Shown here in pieces: positions 16,966 through 25,760 of a DNA stretch of 64,000 bases. The stretch's first letter is position 1, and each line of letters opens with the position of its first letter. The stretch is from NCBI RefSeq assembly GCF_003841485.1, contig NZ_REFY01000001.1:434001-498000 (forward strand), given 5' to 3'. This stretch comes from Natrarchaeobius halalkaliphilus. GTDB taxonomy: Archaea > Halobacteriota > Halobacteria > Halobacteriales > Natrialbaceae. Under the pieces are notes generated by a model, which did no database searches, was not told the DNA's origin, and saw only the letters and a list, made by a program, of their open reading frames with translations. The position numbers and the translations under genes are program-made.

Positions 16966-17946
16966 ATGCAGACGAATATTCGCGCGTGGGTCGCTGAAAT
17001 GCGCGATCGGTTTCGCGATCATCCGCTCCGGGCTCCCCTCTACGTTATCTTCACCTGGTATCTGGTGTTCTGGTATGCGGTGACATCGAGAGTTCCGATC
17101 GGAACCAACGTCTACGAGCGCGACTGGGATGTGCTCATCGTCCTCGATGCGTGCCGCGTCGATACGCTCGAAGCCGTCGCCGAGGAGTACGAGTTTATCG
17201 AAAGCGTTGACTCGATCCGATCCGTCGGGAGCCAATCCGACGAGTGGATGGCAAAGACGTTCACAGAGCGGTTTCGGTCCCAGATCGCCCGGACGCACTA
17301 TGTGACGGCAAACGGCCACGCGACACAGTTATTCGAACAGGGGGAGTTGCCCCCGAAGAACAACACGACTCCAATCGACGTTTCGTCGTGGGATCTCGTC
17401 GATCTGGACGTTTTCGACGACGTTACGATGGTCTGGCAGGACCACCACGACGAGACGTATCGCGTCGTTCTCCCGCGAACGATGACGGATCACGCGATCC
17501 AGGCCGGACGAGCGAACGAGTCGGATCGGTTGATCGTCCATTATATGCAACCGCATCTGCCGTATATCGGCCAGGCTCTCGACGAGGGGCGACCACCCAC
17601 GGATCTCGAGATGGAGGGATACAATCGACTCGAGTCCAACGAGGCGAACCGATCCGAGGTGTACGACCTGTACGAAGACACGCTTCGACTGGTACTCGAC
17701 GATGTGGCGATCCTGCTCGAGAACCTGGACGCTGATGACGTCGTCATCACTGCAGACCACGGGGAGGCTTTCGGTGAGTTCGCCGCGTACGGTCACCCCG
17801 AGGGGTTTCCACACCCCGTCGTGAAGAACGTGCCCTGGGTTCGCACGTCCGCAACCGACACGGGGAGTCGGGATCCGGATCTCGAGATTAGTTCCGGGGC
17901 CAGCGTCGACGTCGAAGAGCACCTGCGCGATCTCGGCTATCGATAA
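16966..17946 (+). CDS. Sulfatase/alkaline phosphatase-superfamily protein
   Basis: A 326-residue protein with one N-terminal hydrophobic segment (about residues 20-42, APLYVIFTWYLVFWYAVTS) and an alkaline-phosphatase-like hydrolase domain. Features are LIVLDACRVDTLEAVA (metal Asp and nucleophile region), HYMQPHLPYIG and VVITADHGEAFGEF...YGHP, which supplies D-H and H ligands. Relatives in glycan clusters cleave or transfer sulfate or phospho-groups on surface polymers. I chose the ATG at 16966 because the upstream extension is non-conserved. The activity (sulfatase or phospho-transferase) is not decidable here. Confidence 0.85.
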   Translation: MQTNIRAWVAEMRDRFRDHPLRAPLYVIFTWYLVFWYAVTSRVPIGTNVYERDWDVLIVLDACRVDTLEAVAEEYEFIESVDSIRSVGSQSDEWMAKTFTERFRSQIARTHYVTANGHATQLFEQGELPPKNNTTPIDVSSWDLVDLDVFDDVTMVWQDHHDETYRVVLPRTMTDHAIQAGRANESDRLIVHYMQPHLPYIGQALDEGRPPTDLEMEGYNRLESNEANRSEVYDLYEDTLRLVLDDVAILLENLDADDVVITADHGEAFGEFAAYGHPEGFPHPVVKNVPWVRTSATDTGSRDPDLEISSGASVDVEEHLRDLGYR

Positions 17947-18047
17947 CCCTCTTTTCGAGAGTTTCTGAGAGAGGGGCCGGAGACCGTTCCGGGGGGCACC
18001 AAACGAAGGCTATAACCGCCTTCCATCGAAACGGCACTGACAACCGA

Positions 18048-18998
18048 ATGTCGACTGCCGACGATCTTTCCGTCCTTCACCTCGTGACCGCGAGGGAGGT
18101 CTTCTTCGATCAGCAGATCGAGACGCTCGAGGCGAAGGGCGTCGACTGCACGGTCTGCGTCGTTCCCGGTGCCGATCAGATCGACGGCGCGATGGGACGC
18201 GGTCGCGGCGTGACGGAGTACCTGCAGTACGTTCCGAAAGTTCGCCGGGCGCTCCGTCGCGGGGAGTTCGATCTCGTCCACGCGAACTACGGGCTGACGG
18301 CACCGTACGCGGCGACGCAGTTCCGATTGCCGATCGTGTTGACGCTATGGGGATCCGACGTCGTCGGCGTCGACGGCTGGGTGACGAAAAGCTGTGCGTG
18401 GCGAGCGGACGCGGTGACCGTTCGAAGCGAGGAGATGCGAGAGCTGCTGAGTCGGCCGGACGCACACATCGTCCCCAGTGGCGTGGACATGGACCGGTTC
18501 CGACCGATCGATCGGACGGCCGCTCGAGAGCGAGTCGGGTGGGAACTCGAGGAGACGCACGTCCTGTTTCCGTACTCGCCCGACTACGAGCGCAAGAACT
18601 ACCCGCTGGCCGAGCGGGTCGTGGATCGGGCTGGGACGGAGTTGGGGGAGGACGTGACGTTACAGACGATTTCGGGCGTGGCCCACGAGGACGTTCCGTA
18701 CTACGTGAACGCGGCCGACTGTCTGCTGTTGACCTCGAGACACGAAGGCTCACCGAACACCGTCAAAGAAGCGATGGCGTGTAACGTGCCCGTGGTCTCG
18801 ACGGACGTCGGTGACGTCCGAGAGCGACTCCGCGATGTAAAACCGTCGGCTGTCGGATCGAATGCCACAGAACTAGCAGAGTGTTTGTCGACAGTAATCG
18901 AATCCGAGGAACGATCCAACGGTCGAGAAATCGTTCGAGAGATCAGTTGGGACCGAATTGGCGAAAGACTCGTGAATATTTATCGAGCCGTGACGTAA
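18048..18998 (+). CDS. Glycosyltransferase family 4 protein
   Basis: A 316-residue GT-B fold glycosyltransferase. The C-terminal half has the GT4 donor-binding signature with two acidic residues (LLLTSRHEGSPNTVKEAMACNVPVV), and an N-terminal acceptor domain precedes it (FDLVHANYGLTAPYAATQFRLP). It lacks part of the usual N-terminal domain length (typical 350-400). It lies in the same direction as the next GT4 gene, with 79 bases between. It probably adds a sugar to a lipid-linked or exported glycan. Confidence 0.9.
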   Translation: MSTADDLSVLHLVTAREVFFDQQIETLEAKGVDCTVCVVPGADQIDGAMGRGRGVTEYLQYVPKVRRALRRGEFDLVHANYGLTAPYAATQFRLPIVLTLWGSDVVGVDGWVTKSCAWRADAVTVRSEEMRELLSRPDAHIVPSGVDMDRFRPIDRTAARERVGWELEETHVLFPYSPDYERKNYPLAERVVDRAGTELGEDVTLQTISGVAHEDVPYYVNAADCLLLTSRHEGSPNTVKEAMACNVPVVSTDVGDVRERLRDVKPSAVGSNATELAECLSTVIESEERSNGREIVREISWDRIGERLVNIYRAVT

Positions 18999-19077
18999 AT
19001 CTCGAAACAAACGGATACGGACGACACGGATTATCAGCAACTGTTTAAACAGGACTCTTCGTAGACGAGTAGTACTA

Positions 19078-20184
19078 ATGGTAGAGGCGACCTTTTTCAC
19101 ACATAATCTCGGTGTCGGTGGCGCACAGCGGGTATTAGTCAATTTGTCAACAGAATTGGCGAAACGCGGCCGGGAGATTGAAATTGTCGTTCATACCGAC
19201 AAAGGAAAACTCGCATCAGAGGTACACGACGACGTCAACATCTATTATACGAACACTCCCAATTTCGTTCCGACGATCCGTTCGCTTCGATCCTACCTCC
19301 GAGATAGACATCCAGACGTGTTGCTATCGACGGTAAACATCGCGAACCTGGCTGCAATTATTGCTGGAAAAACTACGAATACTGATACACATCACGTGGT
19401 CAGAATGGCTAATACACCCTCCAAGAAGGCACAAGATTACGAGAATAAGCAAATCAGACATAAGGTTGTGCCATATATGATGCGGGGTCTCTATCCATTA
19501 TCTGATGAGATATTAGCCGTCTCTGCCGGTTTAAAAGACGATCTAGTCCAGAGCTACGGTATCGATCCGAGCAAGATTCGTGTGATCTATAATCCGACTG
19601 TGACACAGGCTGTTTTTGAAAAAGCCGAACAACCGGTTGATCACCGTTGGCTCGACGATCCAAGCCAAGACGTTATCCTCGGAGTCGGAAGCCTAATCAA
19701 ACAGAAGGATTTCGAGACGTTGATAAAATCGTTTTGTCGTGTTCAGCAACGTATCGATGCGAAGTTATTGATCCTCGGAAAAGGCAACCAACGGGACGCA
19801 CTCGGTCGGTTAGTCCAAGATCTAGGACTTACTTCTCAGGTTGATCTCTACGGTGCAGTCGCTAATCCGTATTCATATATGGCCAATGCGGACCTTTTCG
19901 TCCTCTCTAGTCGGTGGGAGGGGTGCCCGAACGTTTTGATCGAAGCGATGGCGTGTGACACGCCTGTCGTATCGACCGATTGTCCAAACGGTCCGCGTGA
20001 GATACTCCGTAACGGGGAGTATGGACCACTCGTTCCAATGGGTGATTCTAACACGATGGCGACGGCGATTGTCGATCAGTTAGAAAACACGTCTCAGTTC
20101 TCGAACGTCAAAGACCGAGCGATGGATTTCCACGTCAACGTAATTGCCGACGAATATGAAAAACTTCTCTTTGGGGATGCGTGA
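19078..20184 (+). CDS. Glycosyltransferase family 4 protein
   Basis: A 368-residue GT-B enzyme with the acceptor-side motif THNLGVGGAQRVLVNLSTELA at the N terminus and the donor-site FVLSSRWEGCPNVLIEAMACDTPVVST at about residues 275-301. Length and organisation are typical for GT4. Base composition falls sharply from here on compared with the genes upstream, marking the left edge of the AT-richer block. It probably acts on the cytoplasmic face of the membrane in glycan assembly. Confidence 0.93.
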   Translation: MVEATFFTHNLGVGGAQRVLVNLSTELAKRGREIEIVVHTDKGKLASEVHDDVNIYYTNTPNFVPTIRSLRSYLRDRHPDVLLSTVNIANLAAIIAGKTTNTDTHHVVRMANTPSKKAQDYENKQIRHKVVPYMMRGLYPLSDEILAVSAGLKDDLVQSYGIDPSKIRVIYNPTVTQAVFEKAEQPVDHRWLDDPSQDVILGVGSLIKQKDFETLIKSFCRVQQRIDAKLLILGKGNQRDALGRLVQDLGLTSQVDLYGAVANPYSYMANADLFVLSSRWEGCPNVLIEAMACDTPVVSTDCPNGPREILRNGEYGPLVPMGDSNTMATAIVDQLENTSQFSNVKDRAMDFHVNVIADEYEKLLFGDA

Positions 20185-20587
20185 AGACAGAGAAGAAGCC
20201 TTGGAACAGATCATTACACAAAGAGCAAGGCGAACACCAAGATACTCTGTCGGATTTTCCTCAGTGGTTTGCGGCCCAACGGATGACTTATGCGTCTGGA
20301 CGGGGTTTTGAATGCTCGGACTCGTCCGATAAAGCGTACCTTTCAGCAAATATGTTTGTTGTAAGCATCCAGACATCTGTTTAGAATTGACGCGACTAAT
20401 GTTGAACGTCGCAACGATAATAATCACATTTTGTGATGAGTCCGCAAGAGTCACTCCGTGATTCACATCGGGTATATTATAGATTGGGTGATCGTCGCTT
20501 GATGCTTTAAAAGCAGTTTTAAGATGTATCTGGAGGCTCACTCTAGCATCAAACCATTTATTTACTACAATATTCAAACTCTGACCA
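20185..20587. other. AT-rich intergenic stretch
   Basis: About 400 bases with several short overlapping frames on both strands and none with a recognisable domain. The composition suggests decayed sequence. I see no tRNA, repeat or terminator I would defend. Confidence 0.4.
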
Positions 20588-21313
20588 ATGTCACACATAG
20601 AGTTTCTTGGTATATCTGGGGCAGGAAAATCAACACTGATGAAAGAGTTACTGTCATATGATAATTATATGGGTGGTAAAGAATTGTATGACATTAGATA
20701 TTGGGGCCTGGATAATAGAGAGGTACTCGAAAACATATTAAGGATTTTAAATACTTCCCCAAAACCAATTCGAATGAAATTTGGAAGATTTATATATGAA
20801 TATGTTCTTCGTCCTCAGTTATTTATTAACTTCTTTAGTAGAAATACCGAATTTATAAACGAACTTGTTCCATATTTTGAACGTAGCTATGAGAAACGTA
20901 CTGAGGAAAAACTCCGAGGTTTCGCAAATGGTATTTCAAAATACGAGCTAGGAAAGCGAGTCAACCATCCAGCAGATTACATATGCCTCGATGAATGCTT
21001 TTATCACCGAACTCGAGCAGTTCGTCATGCGAAGGACCTCCCCAATGATTCGTATTTTGATGTAATGCCTACACCATCTATACTGATCTGGGTTGAACCT
21101 CCACCAAAATTAATATATAAGCGAAGAAAAGAACGCGATGGTAAGGAATTCTCCATGAACGCTATTAAAAGATCAAAGAAAATAAATGCAGTATTAGCTG
21201 AAAAAGCAATTGATAGAGGTTCAAAAGTAATTCAGGTGAAAAATGTAAAATCCCCTAAAGCCGAAGCCAATTACATCCACAGTGAAATAGAAAACCATCC
21301 TTCAAGTATATAG
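20588..21313 (+). CDS. P-loop kinase-like protein
   Basis: A 241-residue protein starting with a Walker A loop (EFLGISGAGKSTLMKELL) and a likely Walker B/catalytic region (DYICLDECFYHRTRAVRHAKD). ILIWVEPPPKLIYKRRKERDG resembles the base-recognition and lid region of nucleoside or small-molecule kinases. The AT content is high and codon use differs from the core genes, so it looks transferred. It may phosphorylate a sugar or other precursor in the glycan pathway; a sulfotransferase-like fold is less likely because the P-loop is a true GxxGxGKST. Confidence 0.7.
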   Translation: MSHIEFLGISGAGKSTLMKELLSYDNYMGGKELYDIRYWGLDNREVLENILRILNTSPKPIRMKFGRFIYEYVLRPQLFINFFSRNTEFINELVPYFERSYEKRTEEKLRGFANGISKYELGKRVNHPADYICLDECFYHRTRAVRHAKDLPNDSYFDVMPTPSILIWVEPPPKLIYKRRKERDGKEFSMNAIKRSKKINAVLAEKAIDRGSKVIQVKNVKSPKAEANYIHSEIENHPSSI

Positions 21314-21616
21314 GTGATAACCCATACTTTTATTCACATAGAATGTATAATGTGTACCATAGATTCTGTCTTGTAGGTCAGGCTTCTCATTGGCTGGCCC
21401 ATCCTTTCAGTCATAGTGGATGTTATAACATTAATCCGGGAGTGCTGTGATCACAGGGTGGGAGCCATTCTACAACACTCCATGGGAGAAATTATACTGT
21501 AGTCCACAATAGACATGTACGCGTGTATAATAATTCATTTATAGTATCATATGGGCGTATACTAGAACAGGACACAAAATCTATAAGCGTCTACTCAAAA
21601 CGAATCTGTAGTAAAT
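21314..21616. other. AT-rich intergenic with promoter of the next operon
   Basis: About 300 bases without a gene. A TATA-like CTATAAG at about 21580-21587 stands roughly 30 bases before the GTG at 21617. The rest shows nothing recognisable. Confidence 0.45.
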
Positions 21617-22345
21617 GTGAAAGTGGTTATTACAATGGCCGGGAAGGGATCTCGGTTCAAAGACGCGGGCATATCATGTCCAAAGCATGAGGTTATCGTG
21701 GACGATCGTCCAATGTTCGACTGGGCTATGCAAAGCCTGAAATCGTTTTACGACGACGAATTCGTTTTCATCACTCAAGCGGCAGATTCTCCGAGTGAGT
21801 TCTTAGCGGAGCGTTGTGAAACCCTGGGAATTGACAGGTACGAAGAAGTTACGCTCACCGAGTACACCGACGGGCAAGCGTCAACGGCGCTGGCTGCTGA
21901 CGACAGTATCAATGACTCTCAATCGGTTGCGATATTTAACATCGACACATATGTCGAGGAAGGTAAACTCTCACCCGAAATTATCAAGGGCGACGGATTC
22001 ATTCCTGTTTTCGAAACGACCGGCGAACGATGGAGTTTCGTGAAAGAAGACTCCAAGGGGAACGTCGTAAGCGTCTCCGAAAAAGAAAAGATATCGGACC
22101 TCGCAACGGTTGGGTTCTATTATTTCGATCAGTGGTCGTATTTTGCTGATGCGTATGCGGAGATCGCGTCAGAGACCAAATCGAAATACGGCGAAACCTA
22201 CGTCGCACCGCTGTACAATTCTCTAATCGACAGCGGCGAATCCGTCGAAACACATTGTCTCGACGAGAGCGCCGTTCACGTCCTGGGGACGCCACAAGAC
22301 CTTTGCAGCTTCTATCCTGAATTCGATCCGAACAACCATCCCTAG
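21617..22345 (+). CDS. Nucleotidyltransferase family protein (capsule-type)
   Basis: A 242-residue sugar-nucleotidyltransferase-fold protein. MAGKGSRFKDAGISCPKHEV is the NTP-binding loop and VAIFNIDTYVEEG includes the metal-binding Asp. Start is a GTG, because the overlapping ATG is out of frame. It is followed after one base by the NTase-kinase fusion and then by a HAD-type gene, a three-gene set typical of capsule clusters in bacteria. It probably activates a phosphorylated precursor as an NDP derivative; the precursor is unknown. Confidence 0.82.
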   Translation: MKVVITMAGKGSRFKDAGISCPKHEVIVDDRPMFDWAMQSLKSFYDDEFVFITQAADSPSEFLAERCETLGIDRYEEVTLTEYTDGQASTALAADDSINDSQSVAIFNIDTYVEEGKLSPEIIKGDGFIPVFETTGERWSFVKEDSKGNVVSVSEKEKISDLATVGFYYFDQWSYFADAYAEIASETKSKYGETYVAPLYNSLIDSGESVETHCLDESAVHVLGTPQDLCSFYPEFDPNNHP

Positions 22346-22346
22346 C

Positions 22347-24047
22347 ATGAGCGACACTGACGATATCCTTCTGGTTCCTTCCGCCGTACTCGTCCCGGAC
22401 GAGCTACGCCTGGATGTGGGCTCAATTCCGACCGGAATGATCCCACTCAAGGGCAAGCCGATGATCGAACGAATTGCGGAGGCATACGAATCGACGCCCG
22501 TTTCTCGGATCGTGGCCGTTGGTGAATCCAGTGATGCTATTCGTGAATACGCACAACGGAGTGTCTACGATTGGCGCGTAATAGACGTCGGCGACACCAT
22601 CAGTGTCGGTGAAACGATACTGACGACGTTAGAACAATTGCCAAAAGCATCACTAGAGGGTTCGAAACTGTACATCAACTTTGCAGACACGTTAATCCAG
22701 CCGATACCCGTTTTGGACGGCCAGGACTACGTTTCCTACGAAGAAGTCGATCGAACGTACCGGTGGACGAATTTCGATATCGAATCGGACGCGATCGGTG
22801 CTGTAACACCGAAGAACAAGCTTAGCGGAACGTCGTCACCGGTTTTCGTTGGACAGTTTGGTATCACCGACGCAAGTGAATTTCGTGACGAACTCGAACG
22901 TGCTGTGACCGCTCGAAGCAGCCAACTCGATCCATTCTTCGCGGGTCTCCTGTCATATCTGTCCGAACGAGAATACGATTTGTTCAAGCCCGACACCTGG
23001 CTGGATGTCGGCCACCTCGATACGTTCCACCAGGCCAAAAAGCAGTTCTTGAACACACGATCGTTCAACAAACTATATGCAGATAACAAGAATACGATCA
23101 CGAAACGGAGCGACGATGTCGAGACGCTAATTAACGAAATAGAGTGGTACAATCAGATCCCAAACGACTTACAACCGTACTTGCCTCGTGTGTACGATTG
23201 GTCCACAAACGAGGACGAACCGTTCATCAAACTGGAGTACATCGGTTACCCCTCGTTAAGTGACCTTCAGTTGTACAGCGCCCACGGACAACACATCTGG
23301 AACGGCGTCTTCGATCGACTACTCGAGATGATCGAAGAGTTTCAACGAAATACGTTGACGATGCAAGATGGGGATATCGAATCCGCTCTCGAAACGATTT
23401 ACATCGAGAAGACGCGACATCGACTCGAACGGACGTACAACAGGGGGACGTTCACAGAACTGTTCGACTCGGATGGAGTTACGATCAATGGAGTGAACTA
23501 TCCGTCAGTCCGCGAAATTCTCGCTCAGCTACAACTGATAGCGGACAAGATCGGCCTCCTCGAAACCCGAACGCTTTCAGTTATCCACGGTGATCTCTGC
23601 TTCCCGAATATTCTGTACGATCCTCGAAACGGAATCCTCAAATTAATCGACCCTCGCGGGGAATTTGGTGATTTTACTATTTACGGTGATTCACGATACG
23701 ATCTTGCGAAGCTCCGCCACAGCGTCGTCGGTCACTATGAGCACCTCATTAACGATCAGTTCGACGTCTCGTACGATCCTGAAGAGGCGGCTATTTCGTA
23801 CCGAATTCATACCACGGAGGGTCAGGATCACCGGGAATCGTTGTTCGATTCGAAGCTTGCATCCCATCCCGAGATCGACCTCGGAACGATAAAGTTCATC
23901 GAGGCGCTGCTCTTTCTCAGTATGGTACCGCTCCACGCGGATCGGCCCGCGAGGCAACAGTGTATGATCGCTCAGGGAATCCAGAAAATCGCTCCGTATA
24001 TGGAGTCAGCCACGACCGAAACGTTCGAAAGCCGTGAACACACATGA
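22347..24047 (+). CDS. Nucleotidyltransferase-kinase fusion protein
   Basis: A 566-residue two-domain protein. Residues 1-230 form an NTP-transferase-like domain (GSIPTGMIPLKGKPMIERI, LYINFADTLIQPI). Residues about 280-540 form an aminoglycoside-phosphotransferase/choline-kinase domain with the Brenner motif VIHGDLCFPNILYD and the metal Asp in LKLIDPRGEFGDFTIYGD. The order of domains suggests phosphorylation and nucleotidyl transfer of the same small molecule, as LicA and LicC do as separate proteins for choline. The usual LAAGxGxR loop is altered to LVPSAVLVPDELR, so the N-terminal domain may have lost activity. It lies one base after the previous gene. Confidence 0.85.
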   Translation: MSDTDDILLVPSAVLVPDELRLDVGSIPTGMIPLKGKPMIERIAEAYESTPVSRIVAVGESSDAIREYAQRSVYDWRVIDVGDTISVGETILTTLEQLPKASLEGSKLYINFADTLIQPIPVLDGQDYVSYEEVDRTYRWTNFDIESDAIGAVTPKNKLSGTSSPVFVGQFGITDASEFRDELERAVTARSSQLDPFFAGLLSYLSEREYDLFKPDTWLDVGHLDTFHQAKKQFLNTRSFNKLYADNKNTITKRSDDVETLINEIEWYNQIPNDLQPYLPRVYDWSTNEDEPFIKLEYIGYPSLSDLQLYSAHGQHIWNGVFDRLLEMIEEFQRNTLTMQDGDIESALETIYIEKTRHRLERTYNRGTFTELFDSDGVTINGVNYPSVREILAQLQLIADKIGLLETRTLSVIHGDLCFPNILYDPRNGILKLIDPRGEFGDFTIYGDSRYDLAKLRHSVVGHYEHLINDQFDVSYDPEEAAISYRIHTTEGQDHRESLFDSKLASHPEIDLGTIKFIEALLFLSMVPLHADRPARQQCMIAQGIQKIAPYMESATTETFESREHT

Positions 24048-24054
24048 GTAATAT

Positions 24055-24438
24055 ATGAACCCTGACGAACACAACCGCCTCGTCGTCGACGTCGATGGTG
24101 TACTAGTAAAGAAGGACTCCGACACGGAATATGCGAACCGCGAGCCCCATGAGGACGTCGTCGAACGGCTTCGCGAATACGCAGACGACGGATTCTATAT
24201 CATACTCTATACTGCGAGAAACATGCGGACGCACGAGGGGCGTATCGGAAAGATCAACGCCGAGACGGCACCGGTGTTAAACGAGTGGCTCGACGAACAC
24301 GATATTCCGTACGACGAAATCCACTACGGAAAACCGTGGTGTGGTTATGATGGGTTCTATGTTGACGACAAGGCAATTCGGCCATCGGAATTTACTGAAT
24401 TGTGTGTGGAAGAAATACGCGAGGATATAATAGAGTGA
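24055..24438 (+). CDS. HAD-superfamily protein, capsule biosynthesis type
   Basis: A 127-residue HAD-fold protein: motif I LVVDVDGVLVKKD with the nucleophile Asp, motif II in IILYTARNMRTHEG and a late acidic motif in YDGFYVDDKAIRPSEF. It lacks a cap domain. It follows the NTase-kinase fusion by 7 bases. In bacterial capsule clusters similar small HAD proteins sit with nucleotidyltransferases, so it probably removes or transfers phosphate in making an activated precursor. It is still GC-moderate; the following genes are more AT-rich. Confidence 0.85.
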   Translation: MNPDEHNRLVVDVDGVLVKKDSDTEYANREPHEDVVERLREYADDGFYIILYTARNMRTHEGRIGKINAETAPVLNEWLDEHDIPYDEIHYGKPWCGYDGFYVDDKAIRPSEFTELCVEEIREDIIE

Positions 24439-24532
24439 CGGGCCCACTTAATTAAGTATTATTTTGCGACAGGATAATCTGGATCCACAAGAAACCGGTT
24501 AAACTAACTATCCTAAATCACATTTGCTAAAT

Positions 24533-24922
24533 ATGGATCATCACAGCACTTCAAATCACTTTTCAACTCTTTTATGTAGGTGTGAATTTGAACCTTCCTC
24601 TCAAATTAATTTTATCAGTGTTGTTGATAATGTTGGTGAACATATTTGTATCTGCATCTCCCACGTCCGAATTGAGTTCACCGTGAGTGAATTTCTCGAA
24701 TTTGGAAAACGATTACAAAAATTTTATAGTGAAACTGACGGGAAACCGAAACATTTCTCAATGGAAAACGGTTTAGATATTAAGATATGTGAATATGACT
24801 TGACTATCATTGGAAATGGAAATATTCGTATCGAATTAATAGATTCTATGGCTAGCAAATTCATAGAAACGATAAAGGAAGCAATCAACAAAGTAATAGA
24901 GTGTAAAAACATTTGCCTATGA
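24533..24922 (+). CDS. Hypothetical protein, AT-rich
   Basis: A 129-residue protein from the ATG at 24533. I do not recognise a family. It has alternating beta-like segments (INFISVVDNVGEHICICIS, HVRIEFTVSEF) and several cysteines. Its TGA overlaps the ATG of the next gene (ATGA), so it is probably translated together with the NTase-like protein. Codon use is strongly AT-biased compared with core genes, a sign of transfer. Confidence 0.6.
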   Translation: MDHHSTSNHFSTLLCRCEFEPSSQINFISVVDNVGEHICICISHVRIEFTVSEFLEFGKRLQKFYSETDGKPKHFSMENGLDIKICEYDLTIIGNGNIRIELIDSMASKFIETIKEAINKVIECKNICL

Positions 24923-25737
24923 AATACACTAGTAATGAACAGGATAAGTTCTGTTCTGTGATTGACGCTCTCCACAGTAGAAAAATACCATACGTCATTC
25001 TTCGAGGATATGAAAAACTTCCAGAAAGGACACCAGGGAGTGATATTGATTTTTATATTCCATCGGAGTACTTTGACCGAGCGGTTACAATTTGTCTCCA
25101 GAAAGAGTTTCAGTGGAGGTCCGAAGTAACTGCACCACCTATCTATCAACCAGCTATCAATTCATTAAGACTTGTAACAGATGCAGTTCAAAAACCTAAG
25201 AAAGCGGCCGAATATACTCTCTATAGACAAAATGAGCTATTCGATCTTTTAAAACAGTCGCTCATTATCAGTAAAAACTCTGATGAAATCAAAGAACATG
25301 GTCAGGGCGAATTGGGGATAAGAGAAGCAATGGTGTTGTTTGATAATCTTCAGATTCACATATTTGACCACCTTGCATACTGGAATATTGATGGGACAAA
25401 TAAACTACGTGTTAGCAAATTCGTAGAAGATTCTATTATTCAAAACAGAGTTCATGAAAATGGTCTTTACATTCCTTCACTACCAGATGAATTAGCCCAC
25501 TTGATTTGCCGCACAGTTTTTGACTATAATTACAAAGGTAAGCAAATACCGGAATACCATATCTCCAAGTGTGAGAGTTTAGCGACAGATATAGTAGATA
25601 ACAAAAAACATTGGGATATATTTAAAGATCTTGTTTCCCTTTTGTTTCATGGTGCAGATGAGGTTGTATTAGAATCTGTCGAGAATAGGGAATTTGAGAA
25701 TATTAGGGATAAATTGTATGCGTATTCTAATTACTGA
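24919..25737 (+). CDS. Nucleotidyltransferase-fold protein
   Basis: A 272-residue protein with a GSDIDFYIP motif at about residues 36-44 after a hydrophobic strand (YVILRGYEKL), the GS-x-D-x-D pattern of NTase-fold proteins, close to the uncharacterised NTP_transf_5 type. A C-terminal helical half follows (LPDELAHLICRTVFDYNYKGK). I chose the ATG that overlaps the preceding stop; a TTG two codons upstream is possible. It may transfer a nucleotide or act as a sensor; the substrate is unknown. Confidence 0.65.
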   Translation: MKYTSNEQDKFCSVIDALHSRKIPYVILRGYEKLPERTPGSDIDFYIPSEYFDRAVTICLQKEFQWRSEVTAPPIYQPAINSLRLVTDAVQKPKKAAEYTLYRQNELFDLLKQSLIISKNSDEIKEHGQGELGIREAMVLFDNLQIHIFDHLAYWNIDGTNKLRVSKFVEDSIIQNRVHENGLYIPSLPDELAHLICRTVFDYNYKGKQIPEYHISKCESLATDIVDNKKHWDIFKDLVSLLFHGADEVVLESVENREFENIRDKLYAYSNY

Positions 25738-25760
25738 TCAATGGAAGATGGTATATATAG

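Noticed and set aside
20080-20598. 172-codon minus-strand ORF across the gap after the GT4 gene
   Set aside because: It overlaps the 3' end of a real gene by over 100 bases and shows no domain.
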